Source: Terriglobia bacterium (lineage in GTDB: Bacteria; Acidobacteriota; Terriglobia; Acidiferrales; UBA7541). Taken from it: 64,000 bases of DNA. This document shows, piece by piece, positions 1-6,543 of the stretch. The stretch's first letter is position 1, and each line of letters begins with the position of its first letter. Under the pieces are notes generated by a model. The model ran no database searches. It was not told where the DNA came from and worked only from the letters and a program-made list of their open reading frames with translations. Where the stretch lies: NCBI GenBank assembly GCA_020072785.1, contig JAIQGG010000002.1, positions 744,001 to 808,000 of the forward strand, written 5' to 3'. The translations under genes and the position numbers were made by a program.

Positions 1-781
1 GGCTGTGCACGCGGACGAGGGGCGGGGTGGGGCCCTCGAGATCGCCGCGGATGAGGGCGATGTGCTGGTCGCGGTCGACGTCGCTGGCATAGGCGATCAT
101 GCGGAAGTCGCCGTTGCGCGTGGGCAGAACGGTTTCCGCGACGCGGCGCACGTAGCGCTCGTGCTGCATGCGGTAGCGGATGAGGTCGGCGACGGTGAGC
201 ATCTTGAGGTTGTGCAGGCGGCAGAAGTCGAGGAGCTGCGGGACGCGGCTCATGGTGCCGTCTTCGTTCATGATTTCGCAGATGACCCCGGCGGAATTGA
301 GGCCGGCGATGCGCGCGAGGTCCACGGAGGCTTCGGTCTGGCCGGCGCGCACGAGGACGCCGCCATTGCGCGCGCGGAGCGGGAAGACGTGGCCGGGACG
401 GGCGAGGTCCTGCGGTTTGGTCTTGGGGTCTGTGGCGGCGAGGATGGTGGTGGCGCGGTCGGAGGCGCTGATGCCGGTGGTGGTGCCCAGGCGGGCGTCA
501 ATGGCTTCGCAGAAGGCGGTGCCGTGCGCCGAGGTGTTGATGGAGGACATCAGCGGCAGGTGCAGCTCGTCGCAGCGCTCCTCGGTGAGGGTGAGGCAGA
601 CCAGGCCGCGGCCGTACTTGGCCATGAAGTTGATGGCTTCCGGGGTGACCTTTTCCGCGGCCATGGCCAGGTCGCCTTCGTTTTCGCGGTCCTCGTCGTC
701 CACCAGGACGATCATGCGCCCCAGGCGGATCTCTTCGATGGCTTCCTCGACGGTGGCGAAATTGGCGCGGGTATCAGTCAT
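1..781 (-). CDS. ribBA: RibBA: 3,4-dihydroxy-2-butanone-4-phosphate synthase / GTP cyclohydrolase II (3' end outside window)
   Basis: The minus strand reads from an ATG at 781 through 260 codons and runs off the left edge. The N-terminal RibB domain has its acidic signature [11 protein letters not shown] near residue 28 and a conserved THR-less but typical GHVFPLRAR stretch near residue 138. After about residue 208 the sequence passes into the start of a GTP cyclohydrolase II domain (RMIAYASD...), so this is the fused RibBA form that makes both early riboflavin precursors from ribulose 5-phosphate and GTP. A TATATT hexamer lies only about 9 nt upstream of the ATG and no Shine-Dalgarno is visible, so a leaderless message is possible. 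ribD and ribE lie 17 kb away. I see no FMN riboswitch in front of it. Confidence 0.93.
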   Translation of the reverse strand, partial: MTDTRANFATVEEAIEEIRLGRMIVLVDDEDRENEGDLAMAAEKVTPEAINFMAKYGRGLVCLTLTEERCDELHLPLMSSINTSAHGTAFCEAIDARLGTTTGISASDRATTILAATDPKTKPQDLARPGHVFPLRARNGGVLVRAGQTEASVDLARIAGLNSAGVICEIMNEDGTMSRVPQLLDFCRLHNLKMLTVADLIRYRMQHERYVRRVAETVLPTRNGDFRMIAYASDVDRDQHIALIRGDLEGPTPPLVRVHS

Positions 782-1305
782 GTCGTTGAAAATATAGCAG
801 AAGTGAGGGGTAATGACGCAAGGAGGTAAGGAAGCAAGAGAATAGCCCGCGCGAGGCGTGCACGGGGAAATGTAAAGTGACGGTTGAAGGTGATGGCTCT
901 TTCATACCCCCCACCCCCCGTAGCGATGGAAAGAGTGCGGAATCGATTGAAAAGAAAAGGGTTGCATGAACGCCGTTGCGGAAAAGAGTGTGTAAGAGTT
1001 TGAAAGCAAAGGGGTTGAATAAAGGGGACGGAAAAGAGGACGAGACGAGAGAGCGTCACTTGGGGATCGGGCCGGGGCTGGAGCTTGGCAAACACGGGGA
1101 AGGATAGCATGGGGGTATCAACTGGTTAAATGTTATGCAGGGAACGGGGAGAATTGAGGAGTGGACGGCAATGGGGCGGGATTAACGGTGCGGGCGGCAG
1201 CAAGACGAACAAGAAAAAAGCAAAGTCAAAAGCCCCAGGTGCGAAACTAGCACCCAAGGCACCCGGCGGCAAACTGCGCGTGCAGTGCGGACGAAGGTAA
1301 GAAAT
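782..1305. other. Intergenic stretch between ribBA and the HNH gene
   Basis: About 520 bp without a convincing gene; small ORFs on both strands have no recognisable features. The plus strand is purine-rich. The only structure I can point to is a short hairpin GGTGC-gaaacta-GCACC at 1237-1253. The likely ribBA promoter lies at the left end. Base composition changes toward AT-richer DNA near 1200, where the accessory region begins. Confidence 0.5.
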
Positions 1306-2277
1306 ATGAGTAAATGCATCTTGTGCGGTTCGGCGGAGAACCTAACGGAGGAACACATCTTTCCTGACGCGCTAGGTGGGTGTGTGGTGCTCGCAAATGG
1401 GACGTGCGCCACTTGCAATAGCACTGCTTCGACGCAATTCGAAGCGGAGTTCATCAATGGATTCGCAATTGTTCGGCAACTGTTGGGGATTGAGAACAGA
1501 GAGGGCAAGGTGCCTAGCCTGAAGGCAACAGTGGAAATCGAAGGTCAAGCACATGTGGCCACAATCAAACCAGAGGGCAAAATCGAAATACCTCCAATGA
1601 AGATTGAGCGGCAAGACGAAGCGGGCAGAAAAGAAATCATCTACAGGACCTTCAAGAAAGGGGACGCTGAGAAAATCATCGAGAAGGCGAAGAGCAAAGG
1701 AATTGAACTTGAGAACGCCCCCATCGCGGACCTAGCACGTGAAGTCGATGCTGTAGTCCATGTTTCATTGGACTTCATTGGAAGACAAAGCGGACTGCGA
1801 ACTGCTGCGAAGGCTGCCTATGCGGCTCTCGCCCTGAAGACCGGCGTAGGGTATGCGCTTTCTGGAACGTTCGATACGGTAAGAAACTATTGCCGCAATG
1901 GAGGTACTCCGACGCCCGCTCGCCTGTTTCTAAACGACAATTTTCAGGCCAGCTTTCACATTGGCCCCCACCAACACGCAATCGTCTGCGCTGGTGATGC
2001 AAAAACTAAGCGGACACATGCTCTCGTTATCTATTTCGGAAACCTATTCTATTATGTGCGAGTGAGTGACACATACGAGGGAGCCGATTTTAACTGGACG
2101 ATGGCTTGCGATGCCCAAAGAGACGAAGAGGTGAAGTTTATTGTCGGTGAGTATGACAACGAGTTCCTGATGTTGGAGGACATCGCATCTGGAAACACTC
2201 ATTGGGACGATATAAAAGCGTCCGGGGACTATCTGATGCGGAATTTCTCGAAGGCACTAGGTCTGAAATTCGAGTAA
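1306..2277 (+). CDS. HNH endonuclease-like protein (HNH_5-type zinc motif)
   Basis: A 323-residue protein whose first 45 residues contain C4-x2-C7, then EEHIFPDALGG, then C-x2-C-N. This is the arrangement of the HNH_5-type nuclease fold, in which two CxxC pairs hold a zinc and the EH(I/V)P segment carries the catalytic His. The remaining 280 residues match nothing I recognise. I chose the ATG at 1306 because the CxxC pair follows directly and AAGG lies just upstream; an in-frame ATG at 1285 would add seven residues. The gene stands alone, is clearly lower in GC than ribBA or pit, and sits beside a transposase-bearing island, so recent transfer is likely. A defence or mobile-element role is possible but unproven. 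Confidence 0.75.
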   Translation: MSKCILCGSAENLTEEHIFPDALGGCVVLANGTCATCNSTASTQFEAEFINGFAIVRQLLGIENREGKVPSLKATVEIEGQAHVATIKPEGKIEIPPMKIERQDEAGRKEIIYRTFKKGDAEKIIEKAKSKGIELENAPIADLAREVDAVVHVSLDFIGRQSGLRTAAKAAYAALALKTGVGYALSGTFDTVRNYCRNGGTPTPARLFLNDNFQASFHIGPHQHAIVCAGDAKTKRTHALVIYFGNLFYYVRVSDTYEGADFNWTMACDAQRDEEVKFIVGEYDNEFLMLEDIASGNTHWDDIKASGDYLMRNFSKALGLKFE

Positions 2278-2544
2278 CTAGAAGTTACAAGGAGGCGTCT
2301 CACACAGGAGACGGGTCGTGAGCGGGAGCCATACCGTAGCTTAGCTCATTCGAGCACTTGGTCGAGAAACTACAAACGGTTTCAGGTCGGAATAAAAACG
2401 AAGGTTTCTTATATGGCAATAGGGATAGGCTACGCAAACGCGCGTTGTTGAAGCGGAATCAAGGGCAGGAGAGCAAAAGTCAGTAGCCATCATTCTCTTG
2501 CAGGGGTCGCATTTGATTTCGAGGTATCGAGGCATAAAGGGCGG
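2278..2544. other. Intergenic stretch downstream of the HNH gene
   Basis: A spacer between the HNH gene and the first R1 repeat. A minus-strand reading frame (2341-2604) crosses it, but its N-terminus is encoded by the repeat and the rest shows no family features, so I do not call a gene. No terminator with a T-tract is evident after the HNH stop codon. Confidence 0.4.
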
Positions 2545-2679
2545 GCGGGTGGCGTATTCTTCGGATCGCATTTCGCTCCGCGCAGCCCACGGCGAGGATA
2601 CCACTTCTGTAAATTAGCTTGGATTAGTGTGATGGGGAGCACCCCGAATCTGCTTATTCATTAAGTCTAAACCACCCGC
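2545..2679. repeat. R1 interspersed repeat, copy A
   Basis: A 135-bp element that begins GCGGGTGG and ends CCACCCGC, so it has 8-bp perfect terminal inverted repeats. It shares the internal core GGCGAGGATACCACTTCTG with copies B, C and D (4448, 5197, 5959). The right half overlaps the last 21 codons and stop of the minus-strand gene at 2614-3231. The size and inverted ends suggest a MITE-like or REPIN-like non-autonomous element. Confidence 0.75.
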
Positions 2680-3231
2680 TTGGTCGCGGAACGGTGGAAT
2701 CTCAAATGGCTCCGACAGTGCGACGGCGGCGTGTGCCTCTCGCCAGCTCTGAGAGAAGAACTTCTTCAGGTAGGCTCGTGCCTTCTCTTCAGTTTCGAAA
2801 TAATTGATTCGAAATCGGAATTTGCCTTCGAGCCGAATGTTCTGTTCCTTACAGACCCCAAACAGGGGAACCTTAAGGACGAAGTCCAAAGTTGTGGCCC
2901 CGCTTGGGTTCAGCTTGACCACGTCCGGGGGTGGCGTGTCCACACAAGGGATCACGATTTTCCAGCCTTCCTTCGTTCGCCACTGTTCAAGAAACACGGG
3001 ATAGAGGCGTGGCCCTGATTCGTAATTGATCCCAGTCAGGAAAGCCGGTCTGCCTGACATATTGGCCACCTTCAGCGAGAAGTGAACCTCGTCGCGACTC
3101 ACCCTCTCGACTCGTTCAAGGACAACCTTAATACCTGCGGGTTCATCCGACGTCTGAAGCGGTGAAAATCCGACACACAAAATGGTGAGCAAGCTCCACG
3201 CTAAGAAGCCATTTAGAGTGTTTGTGCACAC
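2614..3231 (-). CDS. Putative secreted protein of unknown function
   Basis: A 205-residue protein starting at a GTG. Residues 8-25 form a hydrophobic segment (FLAWSLLTILCVGFSPL) that looks like a signal peptide or anchor. The mature part has a beta-rich pattern (VHFSLKVANMSG, TTLDFVLKVPLFG) reminiscent of an Ig-like fold; I recognise no family. The last 21 residues and stop codon are encoded inside R1 copy A, so the repeat has probably replaced the original C-terminus. It has no operon partner, and the RAYT gene is divergent upstream. GC content is lower than in the core genes of the window. Confidence 0.6.
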   Translation of the reverse strand: MCTNTLNGFLAWSLLTILCVGFSPLQTSDEPAGIKVVLERVERVSRDEVHFSLKVANMSGRPAFLTGINYESGPRLYPVFLEQWRTKEGWKIVIPCVDTPPPDVVKLNPSGATTLDFVLKVPLFGVCKEQNIRLEGKFRFRINYFETEEKARAYLKKFFSQSWREAHAAVALSEPFEIPPFRDQAGGLDLMNKQIRGAPHHTNPS

Positions 3232-3409
3232 TGTTTGTATTACTCCTTCACGGGAAGATGGCGGGTGGCCCAGAGGCCACCGATGATTGTCTTTTTTGTC
3301 TCGCTAAGGAATACACGACGGGAGAATATCATTGTTGCATCTCACTGGAGCGTTAAAATGCGGGCGTGCGGGTGCCCCACGTGCCGGTTTTGCACGTGGG
3401 GTCTTTCCG
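3232..3409. other. Divergent intergenic region with hairpin and T-run
   Basis: This lies between the minus-strand secreted-protein gene and the plus-strand transposase. It contains GGTGGCC-caga-GGCCACC at 3264-3281, followed by a run of six T at about 3292, which resembles a rho-independent terminator reading rightward, and then the transposase-proximal hairpin at 3375-3401. The GCGGGTGGCCCA string at its left end matches the beginning of R1 and may be a truncated R1 copy. Confidence 0.5.
3375..3401. repeat. Left hairpin of the RAYT element
   Basis: A perfect inverted repeat CCCCACGTGC-N7-GCACGTGGGG. It lies immediately upstream of the transposase ATG at 3410 and resembles the right-end hairpin (3976-4000) in its CCACGTG stem and 7-nt loop. 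The 3' arm ends in GGGG, eight nucleotides before the ATG, so the hairpin may also mask ribosome binding. REP-type hairpins of this kind are the expected substrate of the enzyme encoded next to it. Confidence 0.75.
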
Positions 3410-3940
3410 ATGCCGATAAAGCTCAAACGCTACTACGGACGCGGGGATTTGCATTTTCTTACCTTCAGTTGTTACCGGCGGCTGCCGCTGCTGAGGACGA
3501 TTCGTGCGCGAAACGTGTTCGTGCACGCACTGGGAAAGATACGCGAGCGGCATAAATTTCTGCTGGTGGGATACGTGGTGATGCCAGACCACGTGCATCT
3601 TTTGATCAGCGAGCCGCCGAAGGTTACGCCCTCGGTAGTGCTGAAAGCGCTGAAGCAGCGCGTCTCACGGGATTTGCGGAGAAACAAACGCCGCATTTCG
3701 ACGGCGCAGTTGCGGCTGCCATTCATGAGCGCTGGCGGCGGGCTGCCGCGATTTTGGCAGCCTAGATTTTACGACTTCAATGTCTACAGCGCGAAGAAGA
3801 AGAGGGAGAAGCTGGAATACATGCATGCCAATCCCGTGAAACGGGGACTGGTGAAAAATCCGGGCGCTTGGATGTGGAGCAGTGCTCTCTTTTACGAGAA
3901 AGGGGAGACCGGATTGGTGCCGATCGATCCGGTGGATTAG
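3410..3940 (+). CDS. rayT: REP-associated tyrosine transposase (RAYT, IS200-like Y1 fold)
   Basis: A 176-residue HUH single-strand nuclease of the Y1_Tnp family. The start MPIKLKRYYGRGDLHFLTFSCYRR matches the usual N-terminal strand, followed by the metal-binding HUH pair in MPDHVHLLI (about residue 70). The C-terminal helix RFYDFNVYSAKKKREKLEYM carries candidate catalytic tyrosines and is followed by the HANPVKRGLV motif typical of RAYTs. I chose ATG 3410 because earlier in-frame codons lie in the hairpin. The gene is bracketed by CACGTG hairpins, as expected for enzymes that act on REP/REPIN sequences. A solo copy of its right flank lies at 6321-6464. All expected motifs are present, so it looks intact. 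Confidence 0.9.
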   Translation: MPIKLKRYYGRGDLHFLTFSCYRRLPLLRTIRARNVFVHALGKIRERHKFLLVGYVVMPDHVHLLISEPPKVTPSVVLKALKQRVSRDLRRNKRRISTAQLRLPFMSAGGGLPRFWQPRFYDFNVYSAKKKREKLEYMHANPVKRGLVKNPGAWMWSSALFYEKGETGLVPIDPVD

Positions 3941-4044
3941 AGAGCCCGTAAACGAGCAACCGCGCAAAGCGAAGACCCACGTGTAACACCGACACGTGGG
4001 GCACCCCCCCCCAAACAATCTACGAGCTGACGTCTGGGCCACCA
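3932..4044. repeat. RAYT right-end repeat, copy 1
   Basis: Begins in the last codons of the transposase and includes the hairpin CCCACGTGT-aacaccg-ACACGTGGG (3976-4000), a poly-C tract, and the string ACGAGCTGACGTCTGGG. The same sequence recurs at 6354-6464 in the same orientation with only a few substitutions and a 2- to 3-base difference in the C tract. Confidence 0.85.
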
Positions 4045-4051
4045 GCCAGCG

Positions 4052-4315
4052 TTAAGTTTGAAGTGATAGGAGAAACATCGCGCCGCAGACAGGGCCTGCG
4101 ACAGCTAGAAACCACCACCTCGAACCCCAGAGGCCTGCGATCAAAGCTGTCGCCAGGGCTGCGCACAGCATTGCAACTAAAGCAACCAGCGATACCTCGT
4201 ACCTCCCCGGATGCGGCCAGTCGGTCGGGATGTACATGTATACCCAATAGCCGAAAGAAAGAACGACGCTGGCTATTCCAAAAGCGTTCGCCAGCCTGCG
4301 CGATCCTAAAAGCAT
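4052..4315 (-). CDS. Small membrane protein of unknown function
   Basis: An 87-residue protein with three predicted membrane helices (roughly residues 12-30, 40-58 and 62-85), ending FLAVAGPVCGAMFLLSLQT. I prefer the ATG at 4315, which has GGAG seven nucleotides upstream, over the in-frame GTG at 4345 that would add ten residues. I recognise no family. It is a single-gene unit between the RAYT right end and R1 copy B, like the two other orphan genes to its right. Whether it is expressed is unknown. Confidence 0.5.
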   Translation of the reverse strand: MLLGSRRLANAFGIASVVLSFGYWVYMYIPTDWPHPGRYEVSLVALVAMLCAALATALIAGLWGSRWWFLAVAGPVCGAMFLLSLQT

Positions 4316-4447
4316 GCCCCATCTCCGACACAGTGAGCAGCCCACCCTAGGGGACTGAAAAGGTTGTGTTCGCCAAAGTGCATGTTCCCAGTTGCTCGCG
4401 GAGGGTTATAGAGCGGGTCGATTATCACCGGGTGAACGTTGAAATGG

Positions 4448-4570
4448 GCGGGTGGCCCATTCCTTCGGATTTTCCTTTCTTCCTTGGGGTGCACGGTGAG
4501 AGGATACCACTTCTGTAAGTTATCGTGGAGTAGTGCGATGGGGTGCCCCTCATCAAACCTGAGCCACCCG
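4448..4570. repeat. R1 interspersed repeat, copy B
   Basis: A 123-bp element starting GCGGGTGGCCCA and ending GAGCCACCCG, so the ends are inverted. It shares the GAGGATACCACTTCTGTAA core with copy A and the TAGTGCGATG block with copy C. It is followed after 40 bp by R2 copy B, in the same order as at 5197-5471. Confidence 0.8.
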
Positions 4571-4610
4571 TGTTTGAATGAGCGTGGGAGAGAAAGAAGA
4601 AAGAGGATGA

Positions 4611-4747
4611 GCCCACCCTTTGAAAAACCACAAAGGGTAGACCACCCGAAATCGCTCTTTAGTCCAGGTTGGGGAATTTCGCTCGTGCCCACCGCGTGAT
4701 TCTGGCAGCAGCAAACAAACGGGAAGTTTCCATGCGCCACCCGCCCG
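4611..4747. repeat. R2 interspersed repeat, copy B
   Basis: A 137-bp element, nearly identical to 5336-5471. It starts GCCCACCCTTTGAAAAACC, contains the hairpin ACCCTTTG-N8-CAAAGGGT and the blocks CCAGGTTGGGGA and TTTCGCTCG, and ends CATGCGCCACCCGCCC. It ends 17 bp before the stop codon of the minus-strand gene at 4764. Confidence 0.85.
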
Positions 4748-4763
4748 ACATCTCGAACACTCT

Positions 4764-5138
4764 TTATTTGCGGTGAATAAGCCAGTAAATCTTCAGCCTT
4801 TGTAGGAGCACGAGCATGCCGTAGATGGCAATGAGGAGCGAGGCGTACCTCCAAGGCGGGCGGAAAATACGGTTGCCAAGAATACCTGTTGAGATAGCAA
4901 GACAGGAATAAACGACCAGGACGCCTCCTCCGGCGAAAGCTACCGCGATAGATGAGCGCAGGACCCACAGATGCGAGAACAGGAACAGCAAAAGGGACAA
5001 GAGGCCCACGATAAAGATGGAAAACAGCCACACTCTGCTGGACTCCGACGGGCGCCAGAGAATCGCACTGATCAGTGCAATCAAGACTGCGGGGCATATC
5101 AGGTACATCAGTTGGATGGACACAGTGAGAAGCGACAA
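4764..5138 (-). CDS. Small membrane protein of unknown function
   Basis: A 124-residue, very hydrophobic protein with about four membrane helices (roughly residues 8-27, 36-56, 62-84 and 95-115) and a basic tail RLKIYWLIHRK. The TTG start at 5138 is supported by GGAGGG seven nucleotides upstream; in-frame GTG 5123 and ATG 5108 are alternatives. I recognise no family. It forms a one-gene cassette: R2 copy B lies 17 bp after its stop and R1 copy C begins 59 bp before its start. It could be an orphan phage-type or immunity-type membrane protein, but nothing proves that. Confidence 0.55.
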   Translation of the reverse strand: MSLLTVSIQLMYLICPAVLIALISAILWRPSESSRVWLFSIFIVGLLSLLLFLFSHLWVLRSSIAVAFAGGGVLVVYSCLAISTGILGNRIFRPPWRYASLLIAIYGMLVLLQRLKIYWLIHRK

Positions 5139-5196
5139 ATCACGGCCCTCCGTTGGAAGCTCGCAGGTATGGTCCCTTTCGATTGTTAATTACTGG

Positions 5197-5323
5197 GCGG
5201 GTCGTCCACTCCTGCGGATTTTTCCCTTCTTCCTGGCGGCGCACGGCGAGAGGATACCACGTCGGCAAGTCAGCGTGGGGTAGTGCGATGAGGGTGCCCC
5301 TTGATCAAACCTGGGCTACTCGC
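5197..5323. repeat. R1 interspersed repeat, copy C
   Basis: A 127-bp element starting GCGGGTCGTCCACTCC and ending GGCTACTCGC, a more diverged copy of R1-B that keeps GGCGAGAGGATACCAC and GGTAGTGCGATG. R2 copy C follows after 12 bp. Confidence 0.8.
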
Positions 5324-5335
5324 GAAAGAGGAAGA

Positions 5336-5471
5336 GCCCACCCTTTGAAAAACCGCAAAGGATGGGCTACCCGGAATTGGTCTTTATGCATGGTTGGGGA
5401 GCTTCGCTCGTTCCCACCGCGTGGTTCTTGCATCAGCAAACAAGAGGGAAGGTTCCATGCGCCACCCGCCC
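5336..5471. repeat. R2 interspersed repeat, copy C
   Basis: A 136-bp direct copy of R2-B. The left hairpin region CCCTTTGAAAAACCGCAAAGG, the middle GGTTGGGGAGCTTCGCTCG and the right end CATGCGCCACCCGCCC are conserved. It ends 8 bp before the stop codon of the gene at 5479, so the position relative to the gene is nearly the same as for R2-B. Confidence 0.85.
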
Positions 5472-5478
5472 ATTTATT

Positions 5479-5937
5479 CTATTTTTTGTATCCGTGTTCC
5501 TTGAACCACTCGTGCATCTGCTGGGGCGTCATGTTTTCGGAATCGGACAGCTTCTTTAGGACGTCCTCAAACGGCACTTTGCGTTCTGCGGGAAACGACG
5601 TGTAGAAATCCGTGATCTGTTTCTCGTAATACGCCACGGGCTTGGAGAAGCCAACGCCCCTGGTGGCACACTTGCCAAACAGATCGTCCTGAAAGCTGTG
5701 TGGTTCCTGCGGCGGCGCGACTTCGTAATATGCCTCACACCCTTGTGCAAATCCGCGGCTTAGTCCAATCGTGTAGCCCCAGACAAAACCAAGCCGGGTG
5801 TCGGAGTTCATGCTTAGCCATGCATCCCCTTCCCGGTTGTACGTCTGAGCCGACGTATAGTGCACGAATAGGGCGAGGAGAACTGCCAGGACTGTTCCAA
5901 CGAAGACGAGAGCTCTATATGAATGCGGATGCTTCAT
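5479..5937 (-). CDS. Putative exported protein of unknown function
   Basis: A 152-residue protein. Residues 8-26 (LVFVGTVLAVLLALFVHYT) form a signal peptide or anchor, followed by TSAQ, a plausible cleavage region. The mature part has WLSMNSDTRLGFVWGYTIGLSRGFAQGC, a pattern I associate loosely with Rap1a/Tai-like small periplasmic proteins, and a C-terminal VPFEDVLKKLSDSENMTPQQM helix. The ATG at 5937 was chosen because further upstream the frame runs into R1 copy D. The gene sits between R2-C (8 bp away) and R1-D (22 bp away). Family assignment is weak. Confidence 0.6.
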   Translation of the reverse strand: MKHPHSYRALVFVGTVLAVLLALFVHYTSAQTYNREGDAWLSMNSDTRLGFVWGYTIGLSRGFAQGCEAYYEVAPPQEPHSFQDDLFGKCATRGVGFSKPVAYYEKQITDFYTSFPAERKVPFEDVLKKLSDSENMTPQQMHEWFKEHGYKK

Positions 5938-5958
5938 ATGGTTAGTTTCTCCCGGACT

Positions 5959-6121
5959 GCGGGTGGCGCATTCTTCGGAGCGCATTTCGTTTCTCGCAGA
6001 TCATGGCGAGGATACCACTGTCATACGTCATTCCGGAGTGATAAAAGGGCACCATATCGGGTGGGCTTCGATAAGAGCGAAGGCCATCCGAGATCGCTCT
6101 TTGCTCCAGGTTTGGGAGCTG
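5959..6121. repeat. Fused, shortened R1-R2 repeat, copy D
   Basis: Starts GCGGGTGGCGCATTCTTCGGA like copy A and keeps GGCGAGGATACCACT, then passes directly into the middle part of R2 (CCGAGATCGCTCTTTGCTCCAGGTTTGGGAGCT is recognisably the R2 block, 6087-6120). It appears to be an internal-deletion derivative of the R1-R2 composite. Confidence 0.7.
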
Positions 6122-6257
6122 GGCCGGGCTAAAGCCCGGCCGCTACATAGGAAAGAGCGCATAGGAAAGAGGGCAGAAGGAGAGGCAAGAAGAGGTGCGA
6201 AGAGCAGGCGGCCGTCGAAAAGCAAGAGAAAGCCGCAGGGCGCAGCCCTGCGCTACA
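6122..6257. repeat. Two palindromes ending in GCTACA
   Basis: Two hairpins of a dispersed intergenic type: GGCCGGGCT-aa-AGCCCGGCC at 6122-6141 followed by GCTACA, and CGCAGGGC-gca-GCCCTGCG at 6234-6252 also followed by CTACA. A relative with the same CGGCTACA end lies at 27301-27380. The spacer between them has no gene. Confidence 0.65.
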
Positions 6258-6320
6258 GGTTGGCGCTACGGGCGGCGGAAGAATTCACAGAGAGAGTTGC
6301 GATGGAGCTGTTCTGGAACG

Positions 6321-6464
6321 GAAATGATCACCGGAGTAGGTGCACGGGAATCGGGTGGATTAGAGAGCCCGTAAACGAACAGCCGCGCAGAGCGAAGACC
6401 CACGTGTAACACCGACACGTGGGCCCCCCCAACAATCTACGAGCTGACGTCTGGGGCACCCGCC
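6321..6464. repeat. Solo RAYT right end with remnant of a transposase 3' end
   Basis: 6354-6464 is a direct copy of the RAYT right flank at 3932-4044, including the identical hairpin CCCACGTGT-aacaccg-ACACGTGGG (6399-6423) and GAGCTGACGTCTGGG. About 35 bp to its left (from about 6321) still align, with substitutions, to the last codons of the RAYT gene, including its final GGTGGATTAG. No transposase frame remains. This is a decayed second copy or a non-autonomous derivative. Confidence 0.75.
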
Positions 6465-6543
6465 GAAATTCGAAATTCGAAAAGCGAAATTGGGAAGGAA
6501 GAGAGGGGGCAGGGAGTGGGGGCGGGTGGCGCTGCGGAGGGCG

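Noticed and set aside
782-1305. FMN riboswitch upstream of ribBA
   Set aside because: None of the conserved FMN-element blocks (such as AGGGNCGGG-type starts) is visible on the minus strand.
4306-5097. A 263-codon minus-strand frame across R1-B, R2-B and a small gene
   Set aside because: It runs mainly through repeats in another frame than the membrane protein, with no coherent domain.
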